Made by a program: the position numbers and the translations under genes
The notes under the pieces: generated by a model
The model's input: only the letters and a program-made list of their open reading frames with translations
Databases searched by the model: none
Told to the model about the DNA's origin: nothing
Shown: in pieces, positions 24,001 to 35,880 of the stretch
How positions within the stretch are numbered: position 1 is the first letter of the stretch
How the letters are laid out: each line of letters begins with the position of its first letter
From: Apis mellifera
Taxonomy: Eukaryota; Arthropoda; Insecta; Hymenoptera; Apidae
Reading direction: 5' to 3'
Assembly (NCBI RefSeq): GCF_003254395.2
Contig: NC_037640.1
Span: 8,166,289 to 8,230,288 of the forward strand
DNA: 64,000 nt

Positions 24001-24521
24001 ATATTTTAATAGCATCTTAATAGCTTTTAACATTAACACTTAATTATATCTTATTTCTTATTCATAGATTCCATTGTCCAGGATGTGATAAGCCTTTTAA
24101 TCGGCAAGATAATATGAAAATACATACTAAACGATGCAAACCATTTTTGGCAAATCCAAATCTGAAAAATCTTTTAAGTAAAAGAGAAAGAACTATATCG
24201 TTTAATAATATAGCAGAATTAACTGCAGAATTGAAGAATGGGAATGTGACAAATTCAATATCTCAAGTTCCTCTCAAAAATGAGAATGATAAAACATTAG
24301 TAAAGACTGTAGAAGAAAAACAAAAGACTGTTATAAATCTTTGCAAATTAGGATTAAATATCTCTTGCATTAAACCAACAAATAATAAAATGAGTCCAGA
24401 TCATATTACAAATTCTTTTGAAAAAAATGTAATTAAGAACACAGATAACAATGATAAATTAATTTCAGAAAATGAAAAGTTGTTAGTTTTTGAAAATATT
24501 TTAGGACCAGAAAATTATTAA
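20850..24521 (+). CDS. ZAD-type C2H2 zinc-finger protein, ten fingers (paralog B), first ZAD half missing locally
   Basis: Tandem paralog of the preceding gene. Exons seen: 20850-20966, 21521-23029, 23129-23413, 23491-23721, 23803-23984, 24068-24521; 925 codons before the stop. The first exon is the second half of a ZAD (CIRC, LGTLEFLCDFYERC), aligned with exon 2 of gene A (CVQC, LGKLEFVCDFQEEC). It begins in phase 0 and has no usable start codon. The large second exon is an Asn/Lys-rich linker, then ten fingers follow from CNICGTFYLRMDKC to CPGCDKPFNRQDNM. The last finger ends HTKRC, a C2HC form. The first-finger exon ends at TGTCAG followed by GCAAGT, a GC-AG intron; alignment with gene A supports this boundary. 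Exon 1 of gene A (phase 0 end) is the obvious donor for the missing start. Confidence 0.88.
20969..21010. repeat. (AT)n microsatellite in intron of ZAD gene B
   Basis: AT run immediately downstream of the GTAAGA donor. Confidence 0.85.
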
Positions 24522-26799
24522 TAATTTTTTTCTATGAATATATGAATCAATATAAAAGAAATTCATCATTAAATATTTTATAAACCAATATAAGAAATAT
24601 TCATATAATTATAAAACTAAATGATTTTTTTAAATTGTTATACTCTTAATAGAGTTCATTATTTAATAATACTTAGAATTTATATTTGATATATTTAAAT
24701 AATCATTCCATACAATTTATTAAGCTAAGGTTTTAATTATAATACTACTACTTTTAACAATACTACTTTTTAACTTTTTAATAAGGTTTAATGTTGTGCG
24801 ATATTTTTATAACAAAATATGTTATATTTTTTCAAATTTATCTATAAATTAAATAGACTATAGTATATAAAAATACTATATAAAAATCGATATGCACGAA
24901 TAATAATTTAATTAATATTATCTAAATCATTTGTTCGATAATCGTGTATTTCGATTTTTATCTTAAGGAGTTATCTTGCCTTGATGAAAACTTCAATCAT
25001 AACCAAAGAAAATACTTGCTATTATAAATTTATTATCTTTTTACATAAAACAGTTTTATCAAGGTAAAATAAAATACTCTTACGCTTATTTACTTATAAA
25101 AAAGAGATAAGACTGATAATTGATATGTATTTAACTTTATAACTAGAAGTTCCTATTTAAAATAATTAGGCCTTAAAAATTTATTTCACATAGGAACAAA
25201 AATCTCGATGTAATATTAAAATTTCAATCGTGACTATTATCATAATAATGAATTTTTATCATTTAATTTCTTAATAAAATAAGTACAATACTTGCCATTT
25301 AAACCAAATGAAGAATTAAAAAATAAAGACTTCACTTAAATTGTATTTTAATATTCATATTCCAAAAATGTAATTTATGAAAATTACTTCAATAAAGTTT
25401 GAATAAATTTACTAATATTCTTCAAATAGTATTTGTAATTATAATATTTATATTATATATATATTTGTAATTTTTAATTTTTATAATGAAATTTACAATC
25501 ATTTAATCAAATTCACAATCAAAATTAAAACAAATAACAAAAATAGAAATGAAATCTGATTTAATAGCGATATGAGGTTTATTAGAAGTATATTAGATTT
25601 ATCAGAAAATCAGATTTTATTTTTTAAATAAACAGTTATAAAAATATTTATTGAAATAAATATTTAGAAGATAAATAAAATTTTAATAATAATATACACA
25701 GTTCAAATACAAAAATTTTTATTTTCACAAGGATGGAATTGATAATCGCTTTTTGTTTTGTGAGAAATCGGATAATTGAGAAATTATTATAATGTTTGGT
25801 GAAAGTTTGTTAACCTGAATACTTCAGGTTTAAAAGCGACATTTATTCCGATTTCTGACAGTTACTCGTTCTTCTTCGTTGTATGAACATCGTTTTGTAT
25901 TGGTAATAGATATAATTTTTTATTTGTTAATAAAAAATTTACATCAATTTAATATTTTTTAATAATATTAATATTAGTAAATAATATAAGTAATTAATTT
26001 AATTTTTAAATGAAAGATAATATATTATTTCTTTAAATTAATATTACTAATTTATTTATTTTAATTTTTCAAATAAATTTAAAAAAAATATTGCAATATA
26101 AATTGCGATTTACTTATAAGATAAGATAATCTTTTCTAACATATAGTATAAAATTTGTTTATTTTTTAATCAATTTAAATTGTTAACATCAATTGAAACT
26201 ACTTATTAATATATATATTGTTTCATGATAAAACTTATTCTAAAATAATGAAACTTTCTTTTCTTTTAATAATTCGTATTTTTACTACTCGATATATTAA
26301 TCATTAATCATAATACGGATACGATCGATTAATCATAATACGGATTGAAAAAAAAATAATTTAACAATATTTTTTATATTTTATATTTTTTATGAACGTT
26401 ATATCGTTTCGTTATATTACTAATATTTAAATTTATTTTTACAATTAAAATTAAATAGTAAAGAATGTTTTGTAAATTTTTATGTAGTCGAATTTTTTTT
26501 GAAATAAGTGGATTATTAATAGTCTAATAGTATTTTATATTTATAAGAATTCAAAAAATATTTTTTATGAAATATTATTATTTTATAATAAATATTTTTA
26601 ATTTTTAAGTTTTTTGCCATATTTTTTATATTTTTTTGGTGATTTTTTTAGATTTTTTTAGATAATTCAAAAAATATTAATCATGAATATTAATTATGAA
26701 TATCAAATAATATTATATTAAATAATATTATAAATTGCTATTATTGAATTTTTATATTTTCTTGACATAAATTTATTTTATAGATTAAAATACACAAAA
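24522..26799. other. intergenic region with probable sulfotransferase promoter and leader
   Basis: AT-rich. A GC-richer patch around 25790-25900 (inverted repeat CCTGAATACTTCAGG, then TCTTCTTCGTTG) may be the promoter and first untranslated exon of the sulfotransferase, since its coding exon is preceded by an acceptor (TTATTTTATAG at about 26782). An 18-base direct repeat, beginning ATTAATCATAATACGG, occurs at 26303-26320 and 26328-26345. Nothing else is seen. Confidence 0.4.
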
Positions 26800-29400
26800 A
26801 TGACTCTTGAACCACCGAAATATGAATACTTGAACAAAGAAAATACAAAAAAAATGTTAGAAATATTTAAGGGTGAGAGAACAGGTTGGGTGCTTGTAGG
26901 TCCAAAAAAATGGTTTTTTCCTCATAAATATACAATAGAAGGTAAAGGATTTTATAATTTTAAGGCTAGACCAGATGATATTTGGGTTTTATCTTATCCT
27001 AGATCCGGTAAGTAATATGTTTTTAAAATATATTTTGTTATTAACGATAATGAAATTAATTTTTATTTTTAACTCAGTTTTATTATATTAACAATTAATA
27101 TTTAAATTTTTATACATTTTTTTTGTTAAAGTATAAAAGGATTTATTATTATTTATTTAAAAGATCAGCAACAATAATGATTTAAAACTTTGAATAGTAC
27201 AGGTATAATCGATACAATTCGATTATTACGATTATCGATATTTTTTTATATATAAATATTTAAACAATAAAGTTAATTATTCGTTTTTAAAGGATTTTAA
27301 AATTTTTTTTATTTTTATTTTTTTTTTTGTAGGTACAACATGGACTCAAGAATTAGTCTGGTTATTATCAAATAACTTAGATTTTAAAAGAGCAAAGACA
27401 GAACTTTTAGCAGAACGATTTCCATTTCTTGAGTAAGTATAATTACAATTATAAAATTAAATTAAATTAAGTAAAAAATTTTAATTAAAGATATATAAAA
27501 AAGTTAATTTTTATCAATAATATAATGATTTTAAAAATTTATTATGGATTATTAAAACAATAATTTATAATATAATAATGCATGTATATAATATAATATT
27601 TATAAGTAAATTATATCAATTATATCAATTATGAATCAATTATGTAATATTACGACTAATAATTATATGAGCATGTTATCCGTTAAAAATTATACAGCTT
27701 ATTCGTTGATAATATATAATAATCTACAATCAAAATTGCATGCAAACAACATATAATTATATTATTAGAAAAGGAAATAGAACGGAATAGAAAATTAATA
27801 ATATTGTAAAGTATATGAAACTATTTATTAATATTTTCAATAATTAAAATCTAAAATCGTGTAAATTATATATATAAAGTTTGTCTACAGATTTAAAAAA
27901 AAATTCAAATTTTCGCCTAAAATTTAAAAAAATGATTTTGAAGTTAAAATAAAATAAAAATTAAAAATGAAAAAAAAATATTTTTGGCTATTTTTCAATT
28001 GTTATTCATAAATAAAAATTGATAAAAATATCTCTAGATACGAACAAATCTCTCTATTCGAACGAATATAAAATAATTAGGAGTAATGAATGTTATATTT
28101 ATTTAATGATATCAATAGATATCAACTTATCTTAAACAAAATATAGAAAATAAAATAAAATTAAATATTATAATTTGAAGATGACTGTGTTTCCTATTAT
28201 TTAAGCTGCTGTATATTCATTTTTAATTGTCAATAATTAAAAAACAAAATCAAAAATATAATTTTTTCAATTTTAATTTTTTTAATTTGATGTGAAAAAC
28301 TTTTTATATTTTTAAATTTTCATCTAGTTGAACACTATTTATTATATTGCAAAATATTTGTTTTACACAAAAGATCTATTATCATTATAAATATTATTTG
28401 TAGATTTAGCATGTTCAATCATCCTGAGGTAACGCGTGAGTTTTTAGAACTCAATAAAGGAGATAAAGATAAAGAAGAATTATGTAAAAAAATTGCACAA
28501 CCAGGGTATGATATCTTAGAAAAAATACCTTCTAAGAGGTTCATAAAATCACATTTTCCATTTAGTTTATTACCCAACATTTTAGAAAGTGGTTGTAAGG
28601 TAGATTTATAATAAATTTATATTTATAAAAATAAGTTATATTATTATTTTTCATTATATAATTTTATTCAAAAATTACATTTTCTGATTTAAGATAATAT
28701 ATATTGCAAGAAATCCAAAAGATGTTGCTGTTTCATGGTATTATTTAAATAAAGCAATTAAAACCCAAGGATATATAGGTGATTTTACAACATTTTGGTA
28801 TTACTTCCAAAATAATCTTAGTGAGTTTTATTAAATAAGTTTTAAAGTATTCATATTAAATATTAATAAAAAAAATAAAAAAAAATTTATAAAATATTAA
28901 AATTATTTAGCACCATGGAGTCCCTATTGGGAACATTTGAAGGAAGCATGGACACATAGAAATCATCCAAATGTTTTATTCATGTTTTATGAAGAAATGC
29001 AATATGTAAGTTAAATATTTGAAAACTTAATTTTTGAAATTTCTATCATTAATATATTTTTTATATTTTTAAATCCTTTTTACAATAGGATTTTTCAAAA
29101 GCAATTAAAAAAATTGCTAAATTTCTTGGAAAAGATTATACTGAGGAGGAAATAAAAAAAGTAGAAGATTATTTAAATATTAAAAATTTTCGAAACAATC
29201 CAATGGTAAATTTATCAGAATTAAAGAAATGTGATATTATAACATCAGGAACATTTGTTAGAAAAGGCCAAAGTAATGGATGGAAGGACATGTTCAGTGA
29301 AGAACTTAATGCTAAAGCTAATAAATGGATAGAAGAAAATTTGAAAGGAAATAATTTTAGTTTTCCTTATTTTAACGATCTTAATAGTAACTATAATTAA
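26800..29400 (+). CDS. cytosolic sulfotransferase (SULT1 family)
   Basis: Transfers sulfate from PAPS to small hydroxyl or amine compounds in the cytosol. Exons 26800-27007, 27333-27432, 28404-28599, 28694-28820, 28911-29005, 29089-29400; 345 residues, a little longer than typical SULTs. The PAPS 5'-phosphosulfate loop YPRSGTTW is split across exons 1 and 2. The catalytic His lies in KSHFPFSLLP. The 3'-phosphate motif ARNPKDVAVSWYY and the PWSPYWEHLKEAW region are present. The C-terminal loop reads RKGQSNGWKDMF where the family usually has RKGxxGDWK, so the Gly-Asp pair is replaced by Asn-Gly. Substrate is not predictable. The start ATG is the first in frame after the acceptor. It is convergent with ERAL1, 245 bases away. 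Confidence 0.93.
27433..28403 (+). other. intron 2 of the sulfotransferase gene
   Basis: About 970 bases of AT-rich sequence, the longest intron of this gene. No nested frame or repeat of note. Confidence 0.75.
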
Positions 29401-29645
29401 TATTTAATATTTTATTTTTGAAAATTTAATGAAATGTTTAAAAAATTATAATATTATGTATTTTAATAATATTATATATTTATAATTTTAAATAATATTA
29501 ATAATAATATTATATAAATAGATAAATTTATTATAAATCTTATTTTATAAAATAAAATAATATATAAAAGATAAACAAATATTTATTCTATTATTTATAA
29601 AAATTCTATTATTATTATTTATAAAAATGATTTTATTGTATGTAA

Positions 29646-30834
29646 TTAAGATGATTTAGTGTTTGTATATTTTACATTTATACGTACAATTACAGTAGTT
29701 CTAAATGCATGACGTAATTCCTTTTCTACATCAAATGCTAAGCATTTAATTTTATGAGATTTCATTTTTAATAAAATTTTTACATATCTTGCTTTAGGAC
29801 AATCTAATGTTACAAAGGTATTAATATTATCATCTCCAAACTCTAAATAATCAATTATTATTTTCACTTTATATGGCATTTCATATGGAAGTATATCCAA
29901 TAATTTCGCTCTAACTGTTTGTTCTATTATAGTTTTAATTGATTGATCAGTATAAAATTCCTCCTTATACTTCCAATTTTTTACTTTAGCTATATCAAGC
30001 AAATAAGTCTAAAAATATTTAAACGCATGCATATATATATATACTTAATCATTAATAATTATATTATTATTATAATATATTTATATATTACCCTTAAATC
30101 ATCCACTCCATCTCCATTTAATGCAGATATCATGAAAATATCATCAAATTTTGGATAATTATTATTATTTGTAAACATTCTTGTAAGATCTAACAATATA
30201 TTTTTTTTCTTTAATTTATCTACTTTGTTAAAGATCATCAATAATGGTGTATCTTTTATTTTATTATTTATATAATCAAGAACAAAATCCTCCAATTTAT
30301 GTCTAGTATATATATTAGATACATCTTGTATTATTCCAATAACATCTGCATCAGTAATTGCACTTTTAGGATCTTCCTCAAATGTTTTTAATAATTTGTA
30401 AGTTTTAATTTCTTTAGATATTACTAATCCTGGAGTATCCATGAATATAATTTGTGTATTTCCCTCAGTATATATTGCTTCTGCTTTATGTAATGTGGTA
30501 TGTACTTTTGAAGATGTTGGACATATCTTTATCAAAAATATTTTCTTTTAAAAATTAAACTATTAAAATAATAAATAATTCAAATATAAATTAAAATACA
30601 TACAGATCTATGTATAAGTTTATTCACTAATGTACTTTTTCCTGCATTTGGTAAACCCAGAAATGCAACTTTCAATAATTTTTTATTCTCTTGATATAAT
30701 TCTGAATTATGATTTAATTTTGAAATAATATTTTCTTGATTATTAGTATTCCAAATACCAGAATAAAAAAAAAATCGTTTTAAAAAACATAATTCAGATT
30801 GAAATACGTATTGTTTAATCTTAAATATTATCAT
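29646..30834 (-). CDS. ERAL1: GTPase Era homolog, mitochondrial (ERAL1)
   Basis: Assembly GTPase of the mitochondrial small ribosomal subunit, thought to chaperone 12S rRNA. Exons on the minus strand: 30834-30604, 30526-30092, 30008-29646; 342 residues. A basic, aromatic N-terminus without acidic residues fits a mitochondrial presequence. GTPase motifs: G1 GLPNAGKST, G2-side SSKVHTT, G3 DTPG, G4 NKVD, and SALNGDGVDDL near G5. The last exon is the KH RNA-binding part, with family signature EMPYKVKIIID and a basic end. It is shorter than human ERAL1, mainly at the N-terminus. Phases are 0 at both introns. There is no ATG further upstream in frame in readable sequence. Confidence 0.93.
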
Positions 30835-31164
30835 TTTAATAAAATTATAAATTTGTATAATTATACATTATTTGTTAAAACTACAAAAAAACAAATAGGT
30901 TAGATCTTACATGTATATAAATTCTTTAAAATTAATTTATTAGTATTATTTATAAATATATTTAAATGTCATTTTTTCGTGATAAAAAATATATATATAT
31001 ATAATATATAACAATTTAAATATAATTCAGAAATAAGATACCAATTCAAAGAATTTATAAATTATGCAGAATTTATATATACACATATATAGTTCATTTC
31101 AGTCATTTGATTTTAAAATCATATAAATATATATATATATATTTATATATATATTTTGTATATT

Positions 31165-31222
<58 letters not shown>

Positions 31223-32210
31223 ATTTTAAATTTTTTATATATCATCTTAAACTTAATAATATTTTTTTATACAATTAAAAGTTTAACATTACAATAAATA
31301 AAAAGATATTAAAAATTTTTAAAAATTGATCTAAATATATATAATTTTTAATAAATAAATATAAAATATATAAATATTTAAAGTGATAAAAAAGATTTAT
31401 TAGAATTAAACTTTATTTATATTTGAATATAATGCTTATATTTAAAATTTTTTAAAAAATTTTCATTTTTTTCAAATATATATATATATATTGATATATT
31501 TTTCAAATAATAAATGTATTAAATAAGATAAATGCATTATATTTTTTAAATATATATAAACTTTTTACGAAATAATTAAATATTATAAAATAAAATAGTT
31601 AAATTAATTATTTAAAAATAATTAAATATTATTAAGTAATACTTAAATATTATTTAAAAATAATTAAATATTATAAAAAAGAAATGAAATTAAAAAATAA
31701 GAAAATGATTTATAAATCTATAAAAAAAATACAATTTTTTTTTAAATATTTAATTTCATTTTGAAAAATCAATTTTGTCTATATTTTTATTTATATATTA
31801 AACATTTCATAAATATCTATATATATATTTCATTAATGTTAGTATACCTGATTTTAATTTGCAAAGGTAAAAATTCAAGCTGCAGTTTGGTCTGATATTG
31901 ACGTATGTATTCGAATACATGTTATCATTTTATTTCGAATTTGCTTACAATGTTTTTTAATGCAATTAAAATTATATAAAATAAAAATATATTTTTAGAA
32001 AAATTAAAAAAATTTTTTTTATAAATAATGAATCTCAGAAATATTATGATGCGATGCATCGATTTAAAATATACAAGCAATGGAACTTGAATTAGAAACA
32101 TTTGCAAGCTCATTGTGAATACATTTATGACACCGATAAAGGAAAGTTTTCTATAATTGATTTTAAAAAAAGTTTATAGTAATGGATCTTTAAAACGATA
32201 CGAACAGAGC
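30835..32210. other. intergenic region between ERAL1 and PPxY protein gene
   Basis: The two genes diverge here. Most of it is AT-rich, with a long (AT)n array at about 31171-31216 and smaller ones nearby. Just before 32211 the sequence becomes GC-rich, marking the next gene's first coding exon. An in-frame TAA at 32154 and no intervening ATG support 32211 as that gene's start. Confidence 0.6.
31171..31216. repeat. (AT)n microsatellite
   Basis: Alternating TA run of about 46 bases between two divergent genes. Confidence 0.9.
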
Positions 32211-33482
32211 ATGCATTTCTGGATTAACAAACCGGCGGGCAGATATTACGGTTTCACTGGCCACCGATGCCCCGCCACACCTTTATCAAAAACACGCTTT
32301 AGTAAGAAAATTTAATAAATTTTTAAGTTTTTCGATTTTTTAATTCATTTAACAATATTAAATAATATTATATCATTTAATAATTTTTTTGAATATTGAT
32401 TTAATATAGTTTTAGAATATTGATTTAAGATAGTTTTTTTAAATATAAAACTTTAATATTCATTTAATTAAAAAAAGCAGAAAAATTTTATGATTTCATT
32501 CTTACATTTATTATTTTTATAGATCAATGTAGATACAATGCAGATATGAGACAAATGTTTACACCACTTCATCGATTTCAAAATCTGAATACTATGGGAA
32601 ATATAGCTGGTCCTAGTAACATCAATAGTTGCAGAATGCTAAGAACAACAATAAGAACAAATAATGAAAATCAAAACAATTTTCCAGTTTCTTCTACTCA
32701 ACATTCTCAACTGAACAACATCTCCAAGTAATTAAAGAAAAAGGTCTACTAAGAGGAATCTGAGGAACATGTTCTTCTTATATACAGGGTGACTCACTTA
32801 TACATGTCTATCATCAGAAAGTATTTATAAATGATTCGCCCTTCATAATAAATAGTTAATAAGTAATATGAGTCTTTAAATTATTATAAGAAGAGTTACA
32901 GTTAAAATATCAAACTTTTGTATGTTTATAGTAATGTAACAACTGCAGGAAATAATCAATTGATATTATCAAATACTACGTCAAATGGAACAAATAGAAG
33001 TCTTTTAGATTTTTCGGAATTTAATGATGCAGAACTTGCAAGTTATAGATTACGATGTGGTGTTTGGATAACATTTGTACTTGCAGCAGGTTTTGTTGCT
33101 GCTGCAAAATTTTACTTTGGAGACAAGGTAAATTGAAATATTTTTCATAGATAATTTTTAATTTTTTTTTTAATTAATATCAAATATTTTTTTCAAGGGT
33201 CAAGGTATAGAAATATTTATATTTTGGGGGCTATTAACATTATCATTATTTGCGTGTTTATACTCTATTTTATATTGCCGAAATCAACGTAACAGTCATG
33301 AAGAGCATCAAATTCAAGAAGAACATATTACATCTACAACTACAATGCCCAATGAAAATATTAGACCTATTTCTGTAGTAAGACAGAATCCACCACCACC
33401 TTACCATATTGCTATTTTGATTCCACCAAGTAATTCATCAGATGAAGCTCCACCACCATCTTATGACAAAGTTATGCGATAA
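32211..33482 (+). CDS. two-span membrane protein with C-terminal PPxY motifs, function unknown
   Basis: Exons 32211-32301, 32523-32727, 32932-33127, 33198-33482; 258 residues. I recognise no named family. Residues 1-31 come from a GC-rich exon with an aromatic, basic sequence (MHFWINKPAGRYYGFTGHR). Residues 32-140 are Asn/Thr/Ser-rich with several possible N-glycosylation sites. Two hydrophobic segments follow (about 142-161 and 169-191) with a very short loop. The cytoplasm-type tail of about 65 residues carries PPPPYH and a final PPPSYDKV, two PPxY motifs of the kind bound by WW domains of NEDD4-family ubiquitin ligases. By analogy it could be an adaptor or substrate for such a ligase in the endosomal or Golgi membrane. 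That role is inference from the motifs alone. Confidence 0.8.
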
Positions 33483-35880
33483 AGTAATATAAAAATGTAT
33501 AAAATTTTATCACTATTTTTTCATATACTACATTTTGTAAACATAAATTGATGCTCATAAAAAGTTCATCTCTAATTATATTAGTAAGTACTTCATTATT
33601 GAATTTTTAATTTGTACAAATAAAAAACTAAAAAGTTAATATTAATTTTTCTAGGCTAGGTAAACTTTTACATCTGTGATACAAATATTAATATAATATC
33701 TTGATAACAACTGTAATTCAAATAAAATATAGAATTACTTATAACATCCAGGGCATTATACAATATCTGAATTAAAAAATTAGTATGATGTCCATGATAT
33801 TTTATATCTAATGCAATATAATGTGTATTTTTTTTTTTTATAAATAAATGCTTATAGTTTATTTAAGCAAAAGATAGATATACAAAATGATTTATGATGA
33901 AAGAATACATTTCTTTGCTTATAAAAAACGTTTTCATAAAGAACATAAAGAAATCATTGTACTATGATATAATTATAATTAACATAAAATTAATATATTC
34001 GTTTATTTATAAAATGAAATTATTATACAATAAAATAAAATTTAAATTTAAAATTATAGAAAAAATAAATATAAAATTATATTTAATGCAGATTGTCCAC
34101 TCTTTCCATAATTTACCACATTTAAAATAAATTTATAATCTTTTAATATGAATTAAAATAATTAATAAAATATTGATTCTATTGTATAATGATTAATAAA
34201 AATTAATTATAATGTATAATTTATAATATTTGATTATATATTTGTACATAATATAAGGTAAGTATATACATATATATATATACACGTTAGTACGCGCACA
34301 TACATATATATTTTTCTTCTCGATATTAAAATTGTTTATATATATATTATATATGTAAATGAAAGTTTACATAATAATTTTGTTTTGTATTTGAAATAAA
34401 TTTATATAATACATTATTATATAGAATATTATATCTAATATTTATAATTAATTATAATTTTCAAGCTATAATCTTGCATATCAAAATATAGCTTGAATCG
34501 AGGAAAATATTAAATTTTTATTTTATTACTTTTTCAATTTGGTATATACCAAATTTGTTATAAATATCAAACTACATTATACTTATAGTTTTATCATGTA
34601 ATAAATAAGAGCAGATGTTTATTTTGCTGTGATGAAGTGATTACACATTATTTTATTATTAAACTTATATATTAAAAGAAAAATATTTTAATCTTAAAAT
34701 ACAAATATTGAGATTGTATAAATGCAATCAATATATAAATACATATAGAAATATTAAAATACATAAGAAACATTAAAGTTTCTAAATTTTAATATTTCAA
34801 AATCATTTTCTTTATGATTTTATGATTTTTTTTTGCTATATATACAAATAAAATATTTTTATAAAAAATTAGTATTAACAAATTAACTTATTAAATTTTT
34901 TAAATCGAGGTAAAAGATAAAATTATATATATTTATAAAGAAATTATATTAATTTTTTTTTTTTAAGTATTTTAATTATAAAATAAATTTATCTAATATA
35001 TTAGATATATCTAATATATTTAATATACGATTGTTATTTTTAAAATTCTAGTAAATAAATATACTTCATATTATGAGATTAGAAATCTGATAATTTAAAT
35101 ACATAATTAAAATTTGAAACGAACAAAAAGGAACTCCATTTTCTAATCTTCAAAACATTAAAAATCTAAAAAAAAAAAAAATTATCAGTGCACTTAAAAT
35201 TTAATAAATTCATTTGTTATTTTTATACTTTTATATAATTTTAAAGCATAATAAAATAAAAATATTACAAAAACAAATAATATTTGTATTTTAAATAATA
35301 TATTATGCATAATAGTGTGAATTATCATGTCTTTCAAAATTTTTATTACTATTACACAGATTTACAGACTAATACATTACATTTCATTTATTTTTAATAA
35401 ATATTTTATAATATTGTATTCAGTAATAAAAAATAAACAATTGAGTAATATTTTTTTATTGAAAATATTAAATTGATAAAGGAAAAAGAACTATATCATT
35501 GATTAAATATATTTACTAATTTATCAATTTATGTATTTATAATTTGTATTTGTGAAGGCACTTACACAGTAACAAATATTTATGTATTTACCAATGAAAA
35601 TTGAGAATTATAATATGTTATTATAATTTTCCATAATTAATATTTGCAAAATCAGTTCTATAATTCTGTGTAATAGACTCATAAAAAAGATTATATTTGT
35701 GGAAATGTCATTTACTAGTTACTGAAGTATTAAAATAAATTATCATTGGAAACAATTTAATAATAATAAATAAATTACTGAGATTTCTTTTTTTATACTA
35801 AGAAAATGATATTTCAAGGAAAAATAATATATAAATTTTGATATTAAAGTTAATAATAATTTGCTTAATATTCATTGCGT
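33483..35880. other. intergenic region, convergent 3' ends
   Basis: 2.4 kb of AT-rich DNA between the stop of the PPxY protein gene and the stop of HID1. Short AT runs and A-runs only. A GTAAGT at 34258 lacks a pyrimidine tract and is not convincing as a splice site. Confidence 0.6.

Noticed and set aside
32780..32850. AGGGTGACTCACTTATA sequence resembling a transposon end, in an intron
   Set aside because: No matching inverted copy or target duplication was found nearby.
34240..34263. ATAAG followed by GTAAGT in the intergenic region
   Set aside because: There is no pyrimidine tract before it and no gene on this strand spans it.
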